64,000 nucleotides of DNA from Bacillus sp. FJAT-52991 (GTDB lineage Bacteria; Bacillota; Bacilli; Bacillales; Domibacillaceae). Location: positions 2,896,501 to 2,960,500 of the forward strand of contig NZ_CP147404.1 of the NCBI RefSeq assembly GCF_037201805.1. The letters run 5' to 3'. The position numbers and the translations under genes were made by a program. Of the stretch, positions 50,986 to 60,153 are shown in pieces. Numbering within the stretch: position 1 is the stretch's first letter; each line of letters begins with the position of its first letter. Under the pieces are notes generated by a model. That model was not told the DNA's origin and ran no database searches. It saw only the letters and a program-made list of their open reading frames with translations.

Positions 50986-53418
50986 TTAAACCTTCACACG
51001 ATCTTTCCTCTCAAAATGCCAATGCAACCGATATTCACAAATCTCTTTCGTCCATTTGAATAAGATTTGCTCATGCTCTTTTTCAACTTCAATATGCACT
51101 TGAAACTGGTTGTTTTTAAATGTAATCATGCCTTTTGAAGATCCGCTCCACTTCGTCATCGGCATATTATCGATTAAAGTAGCGACTTTTTTCTCCTCGT
51201 ATTGTTCAAGCTCTCGGCTTTGTTTGTCGGAGAAGTCGATTCGCTTTCTATATTCCTTTGACGTTAAGTAGTCATGAAAAAATGGTGCTACTTCCTCTGG
51301 TGTAATCGATTCAAGCCATTTGTTTGCTCCTTTGGAAAGCATGTAACTTAGGACAACCATTTTATAGCTTTTTGTCATGCTTGTTCGTTCAACTTCTTGG
51401 AACCAGCTTTCATGCTTCAAGTAGACTTGTTCTTCTTGTTCCGTCATTTCTTGGATTGCATGAAGAAAACCTGAGTAAGAACCGTAAAACTCTTTTATTG
51501 CTTTGCTGTCGGCATGGGCTTTCAAGTGAAATTCGAGATAAGACGGTCGTCTGCCCAACTCTAGTTTTAACTCTTCGTAAGCATACAGCAATTGATCTTT
51601 TCTCGGATTCTTTTTGCGGGTCATTTCCTTTAATAACTCTACTGCTTCTAAGTCAAATTCAATGTGACAATTTTCTGGAACAGTTGGGATGATCCCTTTC
51701 TTTTTCTTCTTATTGTCAGGGTCACCGTCAAAGACTTGTAGTTTAATATCGGCATTGCGATAGTTACCGATTAAATCAATGATCACACAATGACTTTTTC
51801 CGTCCGCTACTCGAAGACCACGGCCAATTTGTTGAGTGAATATCGTCAATGATTGTGTCGGACGAGCAAATAGCAATGTATCCACTGAAGGAATATCAAT
51901 CCCTTCATTAAATAGATCCACCGTAAAAATGATGTCTAGCTCCCCTGAATCAAGGGCTTTTATAGCGTCCTGACGAGAATAACTCTTTGTTTGCGAATGA
52001 AGAGCAATCGTTTTCCAGCCTTTTTGGTTAAAATACTGGCTTAAAAATTCCGCCTGACGAATCGATGAGCAGAAGCCAATCGTTTTTGTTTGACGATATT
52101 TCTTCCAAGCGGTTTCAATCTTTTCAGCCATTTCTTCTTTTAATTGGACTTGCAATAATTGTTCTTCGTCATATCTTGTGCCAAGCCAAGTGAGTGCAGA
52201 ATAATCGGTATCATCATACACTCCATAATAGACGAAAGGAGCGAGCCAGTTTTTCTGAATCGCCTCAATGAAATGGATTCGATAAGCTGTATTACCATCA
52301 CAAATGCTGTACACATCTTTATTGTCCATTCGATCTGGTGTCGCTGTAACCCCAAGCAGAAATTCCGGCTGAAAATAGTCGAGAATCGTTTGATACGAAT
52401 TAGTAGCAGCATGGTGAAATTCATCAATAATAATTAAGTCAAAATCAGTTGGAGCAAAGCTTTCTAAATGATGCTTCATTCCAAGAGTAAACACAGAAGC
52501 AAATAACATATCCACATCTTTCTCTTTATAGTCCGCATTTAAGATCCCAGCCGTTCTTTCTGGCATCACATGCTGGAATGATTTTTTCGCTTGTGTTAAT
52601 AGCTCTTTTTGATGAGCAATAAATAGGATTCGTTTAAATTTGCGAGCAAAGAAAGCCGCGAGATATGTTTTCCCAAGACCTGTTGCCATCACAACAAGTG
52701 CACGATCATATTCTTCTTCAAGCGTGTTTTCCAGTGCGTCTAGCGCTTCTTTTTGAGCTGGTCTTGGATATAACGTTTCTTTACTAACTATGTATGGTTC
52801 TGTTGGCTCACTTACGATCTCTGCCTGATCAGCAGGTTCCGCAAATATCATTTCCGTTTCTTCGGCTTCTGTCCAATGTTTAACGACAGATTGCTCACGA
52901 TGGAACTGATCATAGCTTTCCCGATATTGCTTGATCGTTTCCTTATTCACAGGGATTGTATATTCATGATGGAAAATCCCTTCAAATTCTTCGAGTCCCT
53001 TTTCAAAAATATCTTTATCCACAGCTGGCGGGGCATGAAGATTCCACTCTATCCCGCTCGTTAAAGCAGAGGCTGACAAATTCGATGAGCCAACAATTAA
53101 ATGACCTAATCCATTTGTCCGAAACAAATAAGCTTTCGGATGAAAGGATTTCCCTCCACTTTTCCACATGCGAACTTCTGCTTCAGGAAGTTCATCCACA
53201 AGAAGCTGAAGTGCATCTGGCTGAGTAATATGTAAATAGTCACCAGTGCCAATCTTAATTTCTGCCCCACGCAAAGCTGCCTTCTTTAATGAAGGAAGAA
53301 TCTTTTTCACACCAGATTTCATCACAAAAGAAGTGAGTATATAAATTTCTTCTGCTTCTTCTGTTAATGTGTTAATCGTGTCCACCAAGTTTTTGGTGAT
53401 TAATTGCAGCTTAGTCAT
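50986..53418 (-). CDS. PLD-nuclease / SF2 DEAD-like helicase fusion
   Basis: 810 residues. N-terminal phospholipase-D-like domain (1-165) with the HxK motif in KSFHPKAYLFR and GSSNLSASALTSG. Helicase core 215-590: Walker A VVMATGLGKTYLAA, DEFH box LIIIDEFHHAATNSY, motif III GVTATPDR, motif VI QQIGRGLRVADGKS. C-terminal about 220 residues are helical (ELGRRPSYLEFHLKAHADSK). Starts inside the stop region of the MazG-like gene (8-nt overlap). Such PLD-helicase proteins are frequent in phage-defence neighbourhoods; activity is inferred to be DNA translocation and cleavage. Confidence 0.85.
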   Translation of the reverse strand: MTKLQLITKNLVDTINTLTEEAEEIYILTSFVMKSGVKKILPSLKKAALRGAEIKIGTGDYLHITQPDALQLLVDELPEAEVRMWKSGGKSFHPKAYLFRTNGLGHLIVGSSNLSASALTSGIEWNLHAPPAVDKDIFEKGLEEFEGIFHHEYTIPVNKETIKQYRESYDQFHREQSVVKHWTEAEETEMIFAEPADQAEIVSEPTEPYIVSKETLYPRPAQKEALDALENTLEEEYDRALVVMATGLGKTYLAAFFARKFKRILFIAHQKELLTQAKKSFQHVMPERTAGILNADYKEKDVDMLFASVFTLGMKHHLESFAPTDFDLIIIDEFHHAATNSYQTILDYFQPEFLLGVTATPDRMDNKDVYSICDGNTAYRIHFIEAIQKNWLAPFVYYGVYDDTDYSALTWLGTRYDEEQLLQVQLKEEMAEKIETAWKKYRQTKTIGFCSSIRQAEFLSQYFNQKGWKTIALHSQTKSYSRQDAIKALDSGELDIIFTVDLFNEGIDIPSVDTLLFARPTQSLTIFTQQIGRGLRVADGKSHCVIIDLIGNYRNADIKLQVFDGDPDNKKKKKGIIPTVPENCHIEFDLEAVELLKEMTRKKNPRKDQLLYAYEELKLELGRRPSYLEFHLKAHADSKAIKEFYGSYSGFLHAIQEMTEQEEQVYLKHESWFQEVERTSMTKSYKMVVLSYMLSKGANKWLESITPEEVAPFFHDYLTSKEYRKRIDFSDKQSRELEQYEEKKVATLIDNMPMTKWSGSSKGMITFKNNQFQVHIEVEKEHEQILFKWTKEICEYRLHWHFERKDRVKV

Positions 53419-53737
53419 CCTTCACCTCAATCAAAAAAATCCGCTCATTAAATCCGCCGCGCTTTTCCGCTTTACGTTGACGGATCGCTTCAAGCTGGTC
53501 ATAATCAGCCCCGTGAATCGTAGCTGCTGCGTGGATGAGTTCCAGCAGATCAGCCAGCTCTTCCAGTGCCTCTTCGTCGTTAGCGGCAGCTTCATATTCC
53601 ATAAGTTCTTCGTTCATTTTTTTACGGACTTCTTCATAGTATTCTTGTTCGTTTAGAATGCGAGTTTCTAAAGATTTACCGTCTTTTTCGATGATTTCTG
53701 GGATGCGGTCTCGGACGAGTTTGTTGTAGGTAGGCAT
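53411..53737 (-). CDS. MazG-like nucleoside triphosphate pyrophosphohydrolase
   Basis: 108 residues: MPTYNKLVRDRIPEIIEKDG, KKMNEELMEYEAAANDEEAL and EELADLLELIHAAATIHGAD give the ExxE...ExxD metal-binding pattern of the all-alpha NTP pyrophosphatase (MazG/phosphoribosyl-ATP pyrophosphohydrolase) fold. It hydrolyses a nucleotide triphosphate to a monophosphate. Overlaps the PLD-helicase gene by 8 nt, so the two are translated together; nucleotide depletion would be a plausible contribution to defence, but this is inference. Confidence 0.85.
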   Translation of the reverse strand: MPTYNKLVRDRIPEIIEKDGKSLETRILNEQEYYEEVRKKMNEELMEYEAAANDEEALEELADLLELIHAAATIHGADYDQLEAIRQRKAEKRGGFNERIFLIEVKDD

Positions 53738-54017
53738 AGAAACGACTCCTTTTTTAGCTTTTTCTAATATTTTACCAGAAAGGGTGATTTAAAAAATAGA
53801 CAACCTCTGGATTCTATTGGATTTTTTCGTTATATTTCCACTCATTTTACTTATCGACAAATTTTATGAAATCGTAAGGGATCACTAGGTCTTTTACACT
53901 AGTGAACCACTTGTAATTAGATTACTGTTATTACTGTGTATGGATAATTTGGAATTATTATGTTTTCATTGAAATATAATTAGATTTGATAGTTTTCTGA
54001 GAGAGGAGGTGTTTATT

Positions 54018-54236
54018 ATGAAAATGAGAACATGGTGGTTTATAAATATTGTGTGGCTATTTATTTTTGCTGTTGGAGCCATATTTATTGGGGTAAGAGA
54101 AGTGGATGGTGCGGGGGTAGTTCAAACTCCTGAAATAAGAATGATATCATTCGCTGTTTTGGGTATTGTATTTATAATTGTTGCTCTAATTCAACTGGTT
54201 TTTCTTTATTTTGTTAGAAAAAATACAACGCGATAA
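54018..54236 (+). CDS. DUF3923 family small membrane protein
   Basis: 72 residues from the ATG at 54018 (MKMRTWWFINIVWLFIFAVG), 7 nt after AGGAGGTG. Two membrane helices joined by the conserved loop GVREVDGAGVVQTPEIRMIS, the signature of DUF3923. Function unknown. The 280 nt upstream (53738-54017) hold no other gene. Confidence 0.8.
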   Translation: MKMRTWWFINIVWLFIFAVGAIFIGVREVDGAGVVQTPEIRMISFAVLGIVFIIVALIQLVFLYFVRKNTTR

Positions 54237-54273
54237 TTCAATTAATAGTTATTTAAATCGTTAATGTTAAATC

Positions 54274-54320
54274 AAGTGCCAGGAATCACAACTGATTGAA
54301 CGCCTAAACGGCACTTTTTT
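54274..54320 (+). terminator. Terminator after the DUF3923 gene
   Basis: AAGTGCC (54274-54280) pairs with GGCACTT (54310-54316) followed by TTTTT; the loop is long (29 nt), so strength is uncertain. Confidence 0.5.
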
Positions 54321-54358
54321 CCGCATTCTCTCTTCAGAACCGAAAAAGCCTCAATAAA

Positions 54359-54392
54359 ACAACCTCTGCATCGATTTAGCATGCAGAGGTTG
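54359..54392 (-). terminator. Strong terminator facing the gene remnant at 54420
   Basis: ACAACCTCTGCAT and ATGCAGAGGTTGT are perfect complements around an 8-nt loop; the minus strand continues TTTTA. Confidence 0.75.
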
Positions 54393-54419
54393 TAAAGGTC
54401 CGTGAATGCCTGTTTTCAC

Positions 54420-54704
54420 CTAGTTATTTGTTAAATCCGCTCGATGCGAGTCATAAAAGGATTGTACATCTACCCATTCTCTTACAGGTAGCTTCTCTTC
54501 ATCCAATAGTTGCAAATTATATTTTGTTTCATTTGAAATGAGCTGTTCCATATCTTCCTTACTTAGTTGATCATTAAACACGATACTTTGCTTGATTTCA
54601 AACACATAGTCCTCACTAGCGACCAGATCGCTTTTTGTATACTCTTTTGCCTTATATATCTTACTTGGAACAGCAGTAGGAGGTTTATGTTGGTATTGGT
54701 GAGT
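54420..54704 (-). pseudogene. Fragment of an unidentified gene
   Basis: The minus strand is open from 54704 to the stop at 54420, reading HQYQHKPPTAVPSKIYKAKE, KSDLVASEDYVFEIKQSIVF and ...REWVDVQSFYDSHRADLTNN. Coding-like over the whole length but without a start or ribosome site at its 5' end; the first usable start is a GTG at 54605. A short plus-strand coding-like piece (YVGIGESIEFNPSANGHELS) overlaps its beginning, which suggests two gene fragments joined here. Family not recognised. Confidence 0.45.
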
Positions 54705-54878
54705 CTATTGAATTTAATCCCTCAGCGAATGGCCATGAACTTAGCAAAAAAGAATAGAAGAAGGTAAATCTTCTATAAGAAGATATCTTAATCGCTACAA
54801 GATGTCTTTTTTCATAAGTTATATGTTAGCTATATTTTTATGTAATGTATCTTCCTTTTCCATGAGAAATACACATAG

Positions 54879-55058
54879 GCATGCCAAATAGTGGGGGATC
54901 AACCATTTCACAATCCAAAAGAATGGATCAATGACCCACTATTCAAAAACTTAAACGCTGTGAAATCCGGAAACATTCATAAAGTAGATGATGCCATCTA
55001 GAATACAGCTGGCGACGTGAAAGCAGCCACCTTAATGCTTGATGACATTGAAAAATAA
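54879..55058 (+). pseudogene. C-terminal remnant of a siderophore-binding lipoprotein with in-frame TAG
   Basis: Reads GDQPFHNPKEWINDPLFKNL, then NAVKSGNIHKVDDAI, a TAG at 54999-55001, and NTAGDVKAATLMLDDIEK before TAA. Iron-siderophore ABC substrate-binding proteins end with PLFKNLKAVKNGNVYKVDDA-IWNTAGG, so the TAG replaces the conserved Trp. The N-terminal three quarters are missing. Confidence 0.75.
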
Positions 55059-55068
55059 TTATTCATTT

Positions 55069-55107
55069 GCGAGACTGTCTCATATCCCTAATGAGATGGT
55101 CTTTTTC
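55069..55107 (+). terminator. Terminator after the siderophore-binding remnant
   Basis: AGACTGTCTCAT pairs imperfectly with ATGAGATGGTCT and is followed by TTTTTC. Confidence 0.55.
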
Positions 55108-55125
55108 ATTTTGCTTGCTTGTCGG

Positions 55126-55418
55126 ATTGATCAGGAGAAAGAAATAATCAGGCGGGGATGGGGTACAATCAGCCGCCATTCATCTTCAATCGGGCAGAAA
55201 AACAAAAAAATCAGGCGCCCCTGACAAATAATTAGTCGCGAGACGCCTCAACTTTTTCTCTGTACTCCGAAATCTTTCCTGCTCGCGAAGTAGATCAGGC
55301 GCCAAAAAGAACTTATCGGGCGTGGATGACTCACAATCGGGCACCATTCACCACCAATCAGGCGGAAAAGCCAAAAAACCAGGCGCCTCCGACCTATAAT
55401 CAGTCGCGAAGGCGCCCT
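55126..55418. repeat. Duplicated array of ATCAGGCG-like motifs
   Basis: At least twelve copies of A(A/T)TC(A/G)GGCG-like octamers spaced about 20 bases. The blocks 55143-55245 and 55312-55415 align along their whole length (each about 104 bp, offset 169), both ending in TCGCGA-GCGCC-type sequence. No coding potential. Related in style to 30885-31040. Confidence 0.6.
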
Positions 55419-55457
55419 CCCTTTACTCCAATCAACCTTCAAAAACAAAGTAATGTA

Positions 55458-56945
55458 TTATAACTCATCTCGACTAAAGTCACACTCTTTCAATGGTACA
55501 ACTTTTGTCTTTTTAATAATCTTATAACCGAGCCATAGAATAATAAACACAGGTAAACTAATATACGAAACTAGCATGCCATACCAATTGATCGTATCTC
55601 CTGAAATCACATCACTGCCTTGGCCTATGATCACGATCGAACATAATACTAGCGTTAATAAAGGGCCGAATGGGTACCATTTTGCTTTAAACTTTAACTC
55701 GTTAAGATCTCTTCCTTGCGCAATATAGGCTTTGCGGAATCTATAATGACAGATTGCAATTCCCACCCAAGTTAAAAACCCGGTTAAGCCTGTCATATTA
55801 AGTAGCCATAAATACACCACTCCATCTCCAATAAAGGAAGATAAGAAAACAACTAATCCAAAAATAATATTTGCGTAAAGAGCATAAATAGGCACGCCCT
55901 TTGAATTCACTTTACGAAGGAATTTAGGAGCCTTTCCTGATTGTGAAAGAGCCCAAAGCATTCGGGTAGATGCATACGTAGCAGAGTTACAAGCTGAGAG
56001 AACAGATGTTAAAATAACGGCATTCATTAGCGAGGCAGCGAAAGCAAGACCAGCTTTTTGGAATACTAGTGTAAATGGACTTATGGTGATATTATCCACA
56101 TCTGATTTAAGAAGGTTAGGATCTGTATAAGGAATAATCAGCCCTATAACAATGATAGAAAATACATAGAAGATCAACACTCTCCAAAAAACACTGCGAA
56201 TCGCCCGAGGAACATTGCGTTCAGGATCTTCACTTTCTCCGGAGGCAATACCTACCATCTCCGTTCCTTGGAAAGAGAAGCCCGCAATCATGAAAATCCC
56301 CACTATGGCGAGAAATCCACCTTTGAAAGGCGCTTCCCCTTTTGTGAAATTTTCAAACCCTACCGCTGGACTGGTAAATATACCGAAAATCATCGCCACT
56401 CCAACAATCAAAAAGACAATAATCGTGATCACTTTAATTCCAGCGAACCAAAATTCAGCTTCCCCATATCCTTTAACTGAAAGAACATTTAAAAGGAATA
56501 TTAATGCTAAAAAAATACCTCCCCACAGAATATCCGAAGATCCTGGCAGCCAATATTTCATCACTAACGCTCCGGCTGCTAATTCCGCTGGGATCGTAGT
56601 GGACCAACTTAACCAATAATTCCATCCGAGAGTGAATCCGAAGGCCGGATCGACAAAACGAGTTCCATATGTTTCAAACGAACCTGAAACAGGAAGGTAT
56701 GTTGCCATCTCACCAAGGCTTGTCATCAAAAAATAGACCATGCAGCCGATAGCAAGATAAGCAATAAATGCCCCTCCTGGCCCAGCTTGACTGATTGTTG
56801 CACCACTTGCAACAAATAATCCCGTTCCGATTGCACCTCCAATGGCAATCATCGTTATATGACGAGATCGTAATCCACGCTCTAGCTTGCCTCCTGTGAT
56901 GACAGGAGTTTTTTCCATATTTGATTTCGTTTCTAAATTGCTCAT
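55458..56945 (-). CDS. APC-family amino acid permease (LysP/GabP-like)
   Basis: 495 residues from the ATG at 56945 (MSNLETKSNMEKTPVI), 7 nt after AAGGAGG; the longer frame upstream is not supported. Twelve membrane helices. Helix 1 IAIGGAIGTGLFVASGATIS and the loop SGSFETYGTRFVDPAFGFTLGWNYW are typical of the amino-acid transporter family of APC. It is the last gene of the sigma-54-controlled cluster, 190 nt after the GcvPB-like gene with a hairpin in between, so it likely imports the amino acid that the cluster degrades. Confidence 0.85.
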   Translation of the reverse strand: MSNLETKSNMEKTPVITGGKLERGLRSRHITMIAIGGAIGTGLFVASGATISQAGPGGAFIAYLAIGCMVYFLMTSLGEMATYLPVSGSFETYGTRFVDPAFGFTLGWNYWLSWSTTIPAELAAGALVMKYWLPGSSDILWGGIFLALIFLLNVLSVKGYGEAEFWFAGIKVITIIVFLIVGVAMIFGIFTSPAVGFENFTKGEAPFKGGFLAIVGIFMIAGFSFQGTEMVGIASGESEDPERNVPRAIRSVFWRVLIFYVFSIIVIGLIIPYTDPNLLKSDVDNITISPFTLVFQKAGLAFAASLMNAVILTSVLSACNSATYASTRMLWALSQSGKAPKFLRKVNSKGVPIYALYANIIFGLVVFLSSFIGDGVVYLWLLNMTGLTGFLTWVGIAICHYRFRKAYIAQGRDLNELKFKAKWYPFGPLLTLVLCSIVIIGQGSDVISGDTINWYGMLVSYISLPVFIILWLGYKIIKKTKVVPLKECDFSRDEL

Positions 56946-57099
56946 AGAGTTCCCCTCCTTCTCAATGATTTTTTTACAAAAGAATGATTGAAATGTAGTA
57001 AAAGATTTAGAACTACCCCAAAGAAAACGCTTCCATAAGACTTTGCATGTCTGCAAACACGATTTTCTGCTATTAGTTAACAAAAATACAGGATAGAGA

Positions 57100-57125
57100 G
57101 GCAATCAAGTTTGAACTTGATTGCC
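57100..57125 (-). other. Intercistronic hairpin between the GcvPB-like and permease genes
   Basis: GGCAATCAAGTT and AACTTGATTGCC are perfect 12-bp complements with a 2-nt centre. The minus strand then reads CTCTCTATCCTGTATTTTTG, too weak in T for full termination. It may partially terminate or stabilise the upstream message. Confidence 0.6.
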
Positions 57126-57134
57126 CTTCCGAAG

Positions 57135-58706
57135 TTAAATCCGCTCTGGTTGTTTTACTTTCTTTTGATACGATCTCCATGTAATGCACCACTTTTCTGG
57201 GTTATCAAGAAAATCTCTCTCATCCAATTTGTGGATTGTACTATTATATGGAGCATTTTGAACAATCTCTGGATTTTCATAAGCTTCCTTTGAAATTTGC
57301 TCAAGAGCTGCAATATACTCATCCAAATCGGCTTTTGAGTAGCTTTCCGTTGGTTCAAGTGTAAATGGCTGTGGCACGATGTATGGATGATGACTCGTCC
57401 AATAATGAAGACCGAAGTCCGTCATTCTTCTTTGCACGTCCTCAGTTGTCACACCTGTTTCAGCTGTCATCTGCTCCCAGCTATAGCGCACCTGCTCAAG
57501 ACGCTGTCCTTTTACATAAGGAGCGCTTGCCCCGCGAATCTTTTGGATTTTATGATACAAATAGTTGTTATTGAGAACGGCCGTTTGTGCTACTTCTTTT
57601 AAACCATCTGGACCTAGCGCGCGAATCCAAGCATACGATCTTAAGACAGTTTGCGCGACTCCGTGGAATGCACGTACTTTCCCAATGGAATGTTCAAGAT
57701 CCTCATTCAGATAGTATTTTTCCCCATCAAATTCTACAATTGGTGCAGGCAAGTATTCTTTTAGTTTTTCAACAACTCCAAGAGCACCTGTTGCCGGACC
57801 TCCACACATATGCGGAGCGGCAAATGTTTTATGGAGGTTAAAGAAGCACATATCAAACCCTGCTTCTTTTGCACGAGTAATCCCTAGAAGACCATTGGCA
57901 TTCGCTTGATCGTAATAACAAATGCCTCCTGCTTCATGAACAATATCGGTAAATTCTTTAATTTTCGGATTATAGATGCCAGTATCTTCCGGATTGGCAA
58001 CAACGAATCCTGCTGTCCGTTCTGAAACGACCGCTTTCAATTTTTCAATATTCGGGAATCCATCTTCATCTGGATGCAATGTGATCACCTTGAATCCTTT
58101 GACTACTGCTGTTGCAGCTTGTGAAGGATGCGAGAAAATAGTTGTAATAATTTCATCACGCTGATCTCCTTCACCACGGGATTCATGATACTTTCTTGCA
58201 ATCGATGCCATGGCAAACAAAGCTTGAGTGCCGCCACTCGGCTGGAATGAAAAATGATCCATTCCGGAAATTTCCCTCATACATAAATCAAGCTTATAAA
58301 TAATTTCAAGCATCCCTTGAACGGTGCTTTCATCTTGGAGCGGATGCAATGCCATCATTTTCGGATTCCGAATTAATAGTTCGTTAACCTTTGGGATATA
58401 TTTCATCGTACACGTTCCTTGGCCAATTTCGACATTGAAATCTGACCCTAATGTTTCTTGTGATAAACGTACATAATGTCTAAGTACACGCGCCTGGCCG
58501 ATCTCTGGAAGTTTTGGTTTTTCGTTTCTCAACATATCATTTGGAATTGCGGAAACTCCATCGCCAACTTCTGATATGACGAGTTTATCTGATAAGGGAA
58601 TCTCAACGCCTCTTTCCCCTTGTTGATGAAGTTCAAAAATAATCGGTTCATTCCATTTTGCTTGGTGAAAATCTCTTACTTTGCTTTTTCTCTGGATCTT
58701 TTCCAT
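57135..58706 (-). CDS. GcvPB-like PLP enzyme (diverged glycine decarboxylase subunit 2)
   Basis: 523 residues, AGGAGA-type site upstream. Fold type I PLP protein of the GcvPB family: RNPKMMALHPLQDESTVQGM and the PLP-Lys motif FFNLHKTFAAPHMCGGP are visible. However, signature motifs of true GcvPB are altered: AHGTNPATA is FSHPSQAATA, NPNT-GLFE is NPEDTGIYN, and the GGGGPG loop after the Lys reads MCGGPA. So it probably acts on another substrate. It follows the GcvPA-like gene by 29 nt. No H- or T-protein gene is near. Confidence 0.8.
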   Translation of the reverse strand: MEKIQRKSKVRDFHQAKWNEPIIFELHQQGERGVEIPLSDKLVISEVGDGVSAIPNDMLRNEKPKLPEIGQARVLRHYVRLSQETLGSDFNVEIGQGTCTMKYIPKVNELLIRNPKMMALHPLQDESTVQGMLEIIYKLDLCMREISGMDHFSFQPSGGTQALFAMASIARKYHESRGEGDQRDEIITTIFSHPSQAATAVVKGFKVITLHPDEDGFPNIEKLKAVVSERTAGFVVANPEDTGIYNPKIKEFTDIVHEAGGICYYDQANANGLLGITRAKEAGFDMCFFNLHKTFAAPHMCGGPATGALGVVEKLKEYLPAPIVEFDGEKYYLNEDLEHSIGKVRAFHGVAQTVLRSYAWIRALGPDGLKEVAQTAVLNNNYLYHKIQKIRGASAPYVKGQRLEQVRYSWEQMTAETGVTTEDVQRRMTDFGLHYWTSHHPYIVPQPFTLEPTESYSKADLDEYIAALEQISKEAYENPEIVQNAPYNSTIHKLDERDFLDNPEKWCITWRSYQKKVKQPERI

Positions 58707-58735
58707 GTTCCCAATCTCCTTTCTCCTTACGTGAT

Positions 58736-60124
58736 TTAGTTCGTTACTATTTCTTGTAGAGATGTGATCAATCGATCAAGGTCATCCTTTGTATGAACTT
58801 CTGTTACACAGTACAGAGCAGATTGACCGAATGCTGGGAATTCCTTAGAAAGATCTTTCCCTCCAAAAATCTTTTTCTCTAGCAATTTCTTATTAACCTC
58901 GGCGACTGAAAGGCCAGTATCGTTAAAATCGACGATGAATTCTTTAAAGAAAGGTGAACTTAATCGAGAGCCTTTTAACCCTTTAATTTTATTCAGCTGC
59001 TTGACAGCGTATTGACTATTTTGCATAATGGTTTGCCCTAACTCATACATTCCATTTGGACCAAGCAAGGACAGATACACCCCTGCTGTAATTCCCCATA
59101 ATGCTGTTTGAGTTCCCACAGATTCTTTCCCTTTTTCCCGTAAAGCGAAAGATGTCCGATTATAAGCTACATCACCAAATCCGTACTCTCCTTCTTTCAC
59201 TGTTGGCACGATACCAAACAGACGGGAAGGGTATTCATTCACAAATTTTTCTTCATCTCTTGTTGCGATGAATCCCGCTTGTCCTCCGCTGTAATTCATA
59301 TGCATGCCGAGCGGCTGGAGATCTCCACAAACAATATCTGCACCATATTGACTTGGCGGTTTCATTACGCCTAATGAAATAGGGTCTACCCCAACAACAA
59401 CAAGCACTCCATGTTTCTTGGCGATTTCAGAGATTTCATTGCCTTGAGACTCAATAAAACCTAGATAAGAAGGGTTTTCAAAATAGATCGCTGCTGTATC
59501 AGCGGATATTTTATTCTTCAAATCTTCTAAATCTAGTTGACCTGTATCGGTATCATGATCTAAAAAAACAAACTCTAGGTCTGGGGAACCGTAATTGCTG
59601 ATAATTTTTGCTCTTTCTGGTGAAACAGTATTGGCCATCAGCACTTGCTTTCTTCCGGTGATACGAGCAGCCATTCGAATCGATGTGGCCGCTGCTTGTC
59701 CCCAGTCAAATGTAGGCACATTGACAACATCCATATCTACAAGTTCAGCTAACAAACTTTGATACTCAAACAACGCCTGATACCGGCCATGATCTTCATA
59801 AGGTTCTCCGGCATACGCCGTTAAAAACTCTGACCTTTGATTCACTTCATCACAAACAGCAGGTACAAAATGTTGCCAGCATCCGGCTCCTAGAAAATTC
59901 AAATATTCATTCGCACTAATATTCTTATTTAACAATTCTTCAATATGACGACGCAGACCATATTCTGTTAATGCTTCAGGGATATTCATTTCTTCTTTCA
60001 AATGAAGCTCCTCGGGAATACAAGAGTACAGCTCCATAGTAGACTGAGCACCAATTTCTTTTAACATTTCCTCTTTCACCTTAGGTACCATATTAGGTAT
60101 GTAAGGATGCACCTTATTTATCAT
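58736..60124 (-). CDS. GcvPA-like protein (diverged glycine decarboxylase subunit 1)
   Basis: 462 residues, AGGAGGT before the ATG. Family features: HPYIPNMVPKVKEEMLKEIG start, EYLNFLGAGCWQHFVPAVCD, RSEFLTAYAGEPYEDHGRYQ, FEYQSLLAELVDMDVVNVPT, VDPISLGVMKPPSQYGADIV. Differences from true GcvPA include TFDWGQAAA instead of MYDGATALAEA, and GTQTALWGITAGVYLSLLGP instead of CTNQALCALAAAVYL. It should form a heterodimer-type complex with the GcvPB-like subunit. The substrate is unknown. Confidence 0.8.
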   Translation of the reverse strand: MINKVHPYIPNMVPKVKEEMLKEIGAQSTMELYSCIPEELHLKEEMNIPEALTEYGLRRHIEELLNKNISANEYLNFLGAGCWQHFVPAVCDEVNQRSEFLTAYAGEPYEDHGRYQALFEYQSLLAELVDMDVVNVPTFDWGQAAATSIRMAARITGRKQVLMANTVSPERAKIISNYGSPDLEFVFLDHDTDTGQLDLEDLKNKISADTAAIYFENPSYLGFIESQGNEISEIAKKHGVLVVVGVDPISLGVMKPPSQYGADIVCGDLQPLGMHMNYSGGQAGFIATRDEEKFVNEYPSRLFGIVPTVKEGEYGFGDVAYNRTSFALREKGKESVGTQTALWGITAGVYLSLLGPNGMYELGQTIMQNSQYAVKQLNKIKGLKGSRLSSPFFKEFIVDFNDTGLSVAEVNKKLLEKKIFGGKDLSKEFPAFGQSALYCVTEVHTKDDLDRLITSLQEIVTN

Positions 60125-60153
60125 AGTAATACCTCCTAAAAAATTTTTCTTAA

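Noticed and set aside
56946..57104. N-terminal extension of the amino-acid permease
   Set aside because: The internal ATG at 56945 has a perfect ribosome site, while the extension has no hydrophobic or conserved features.
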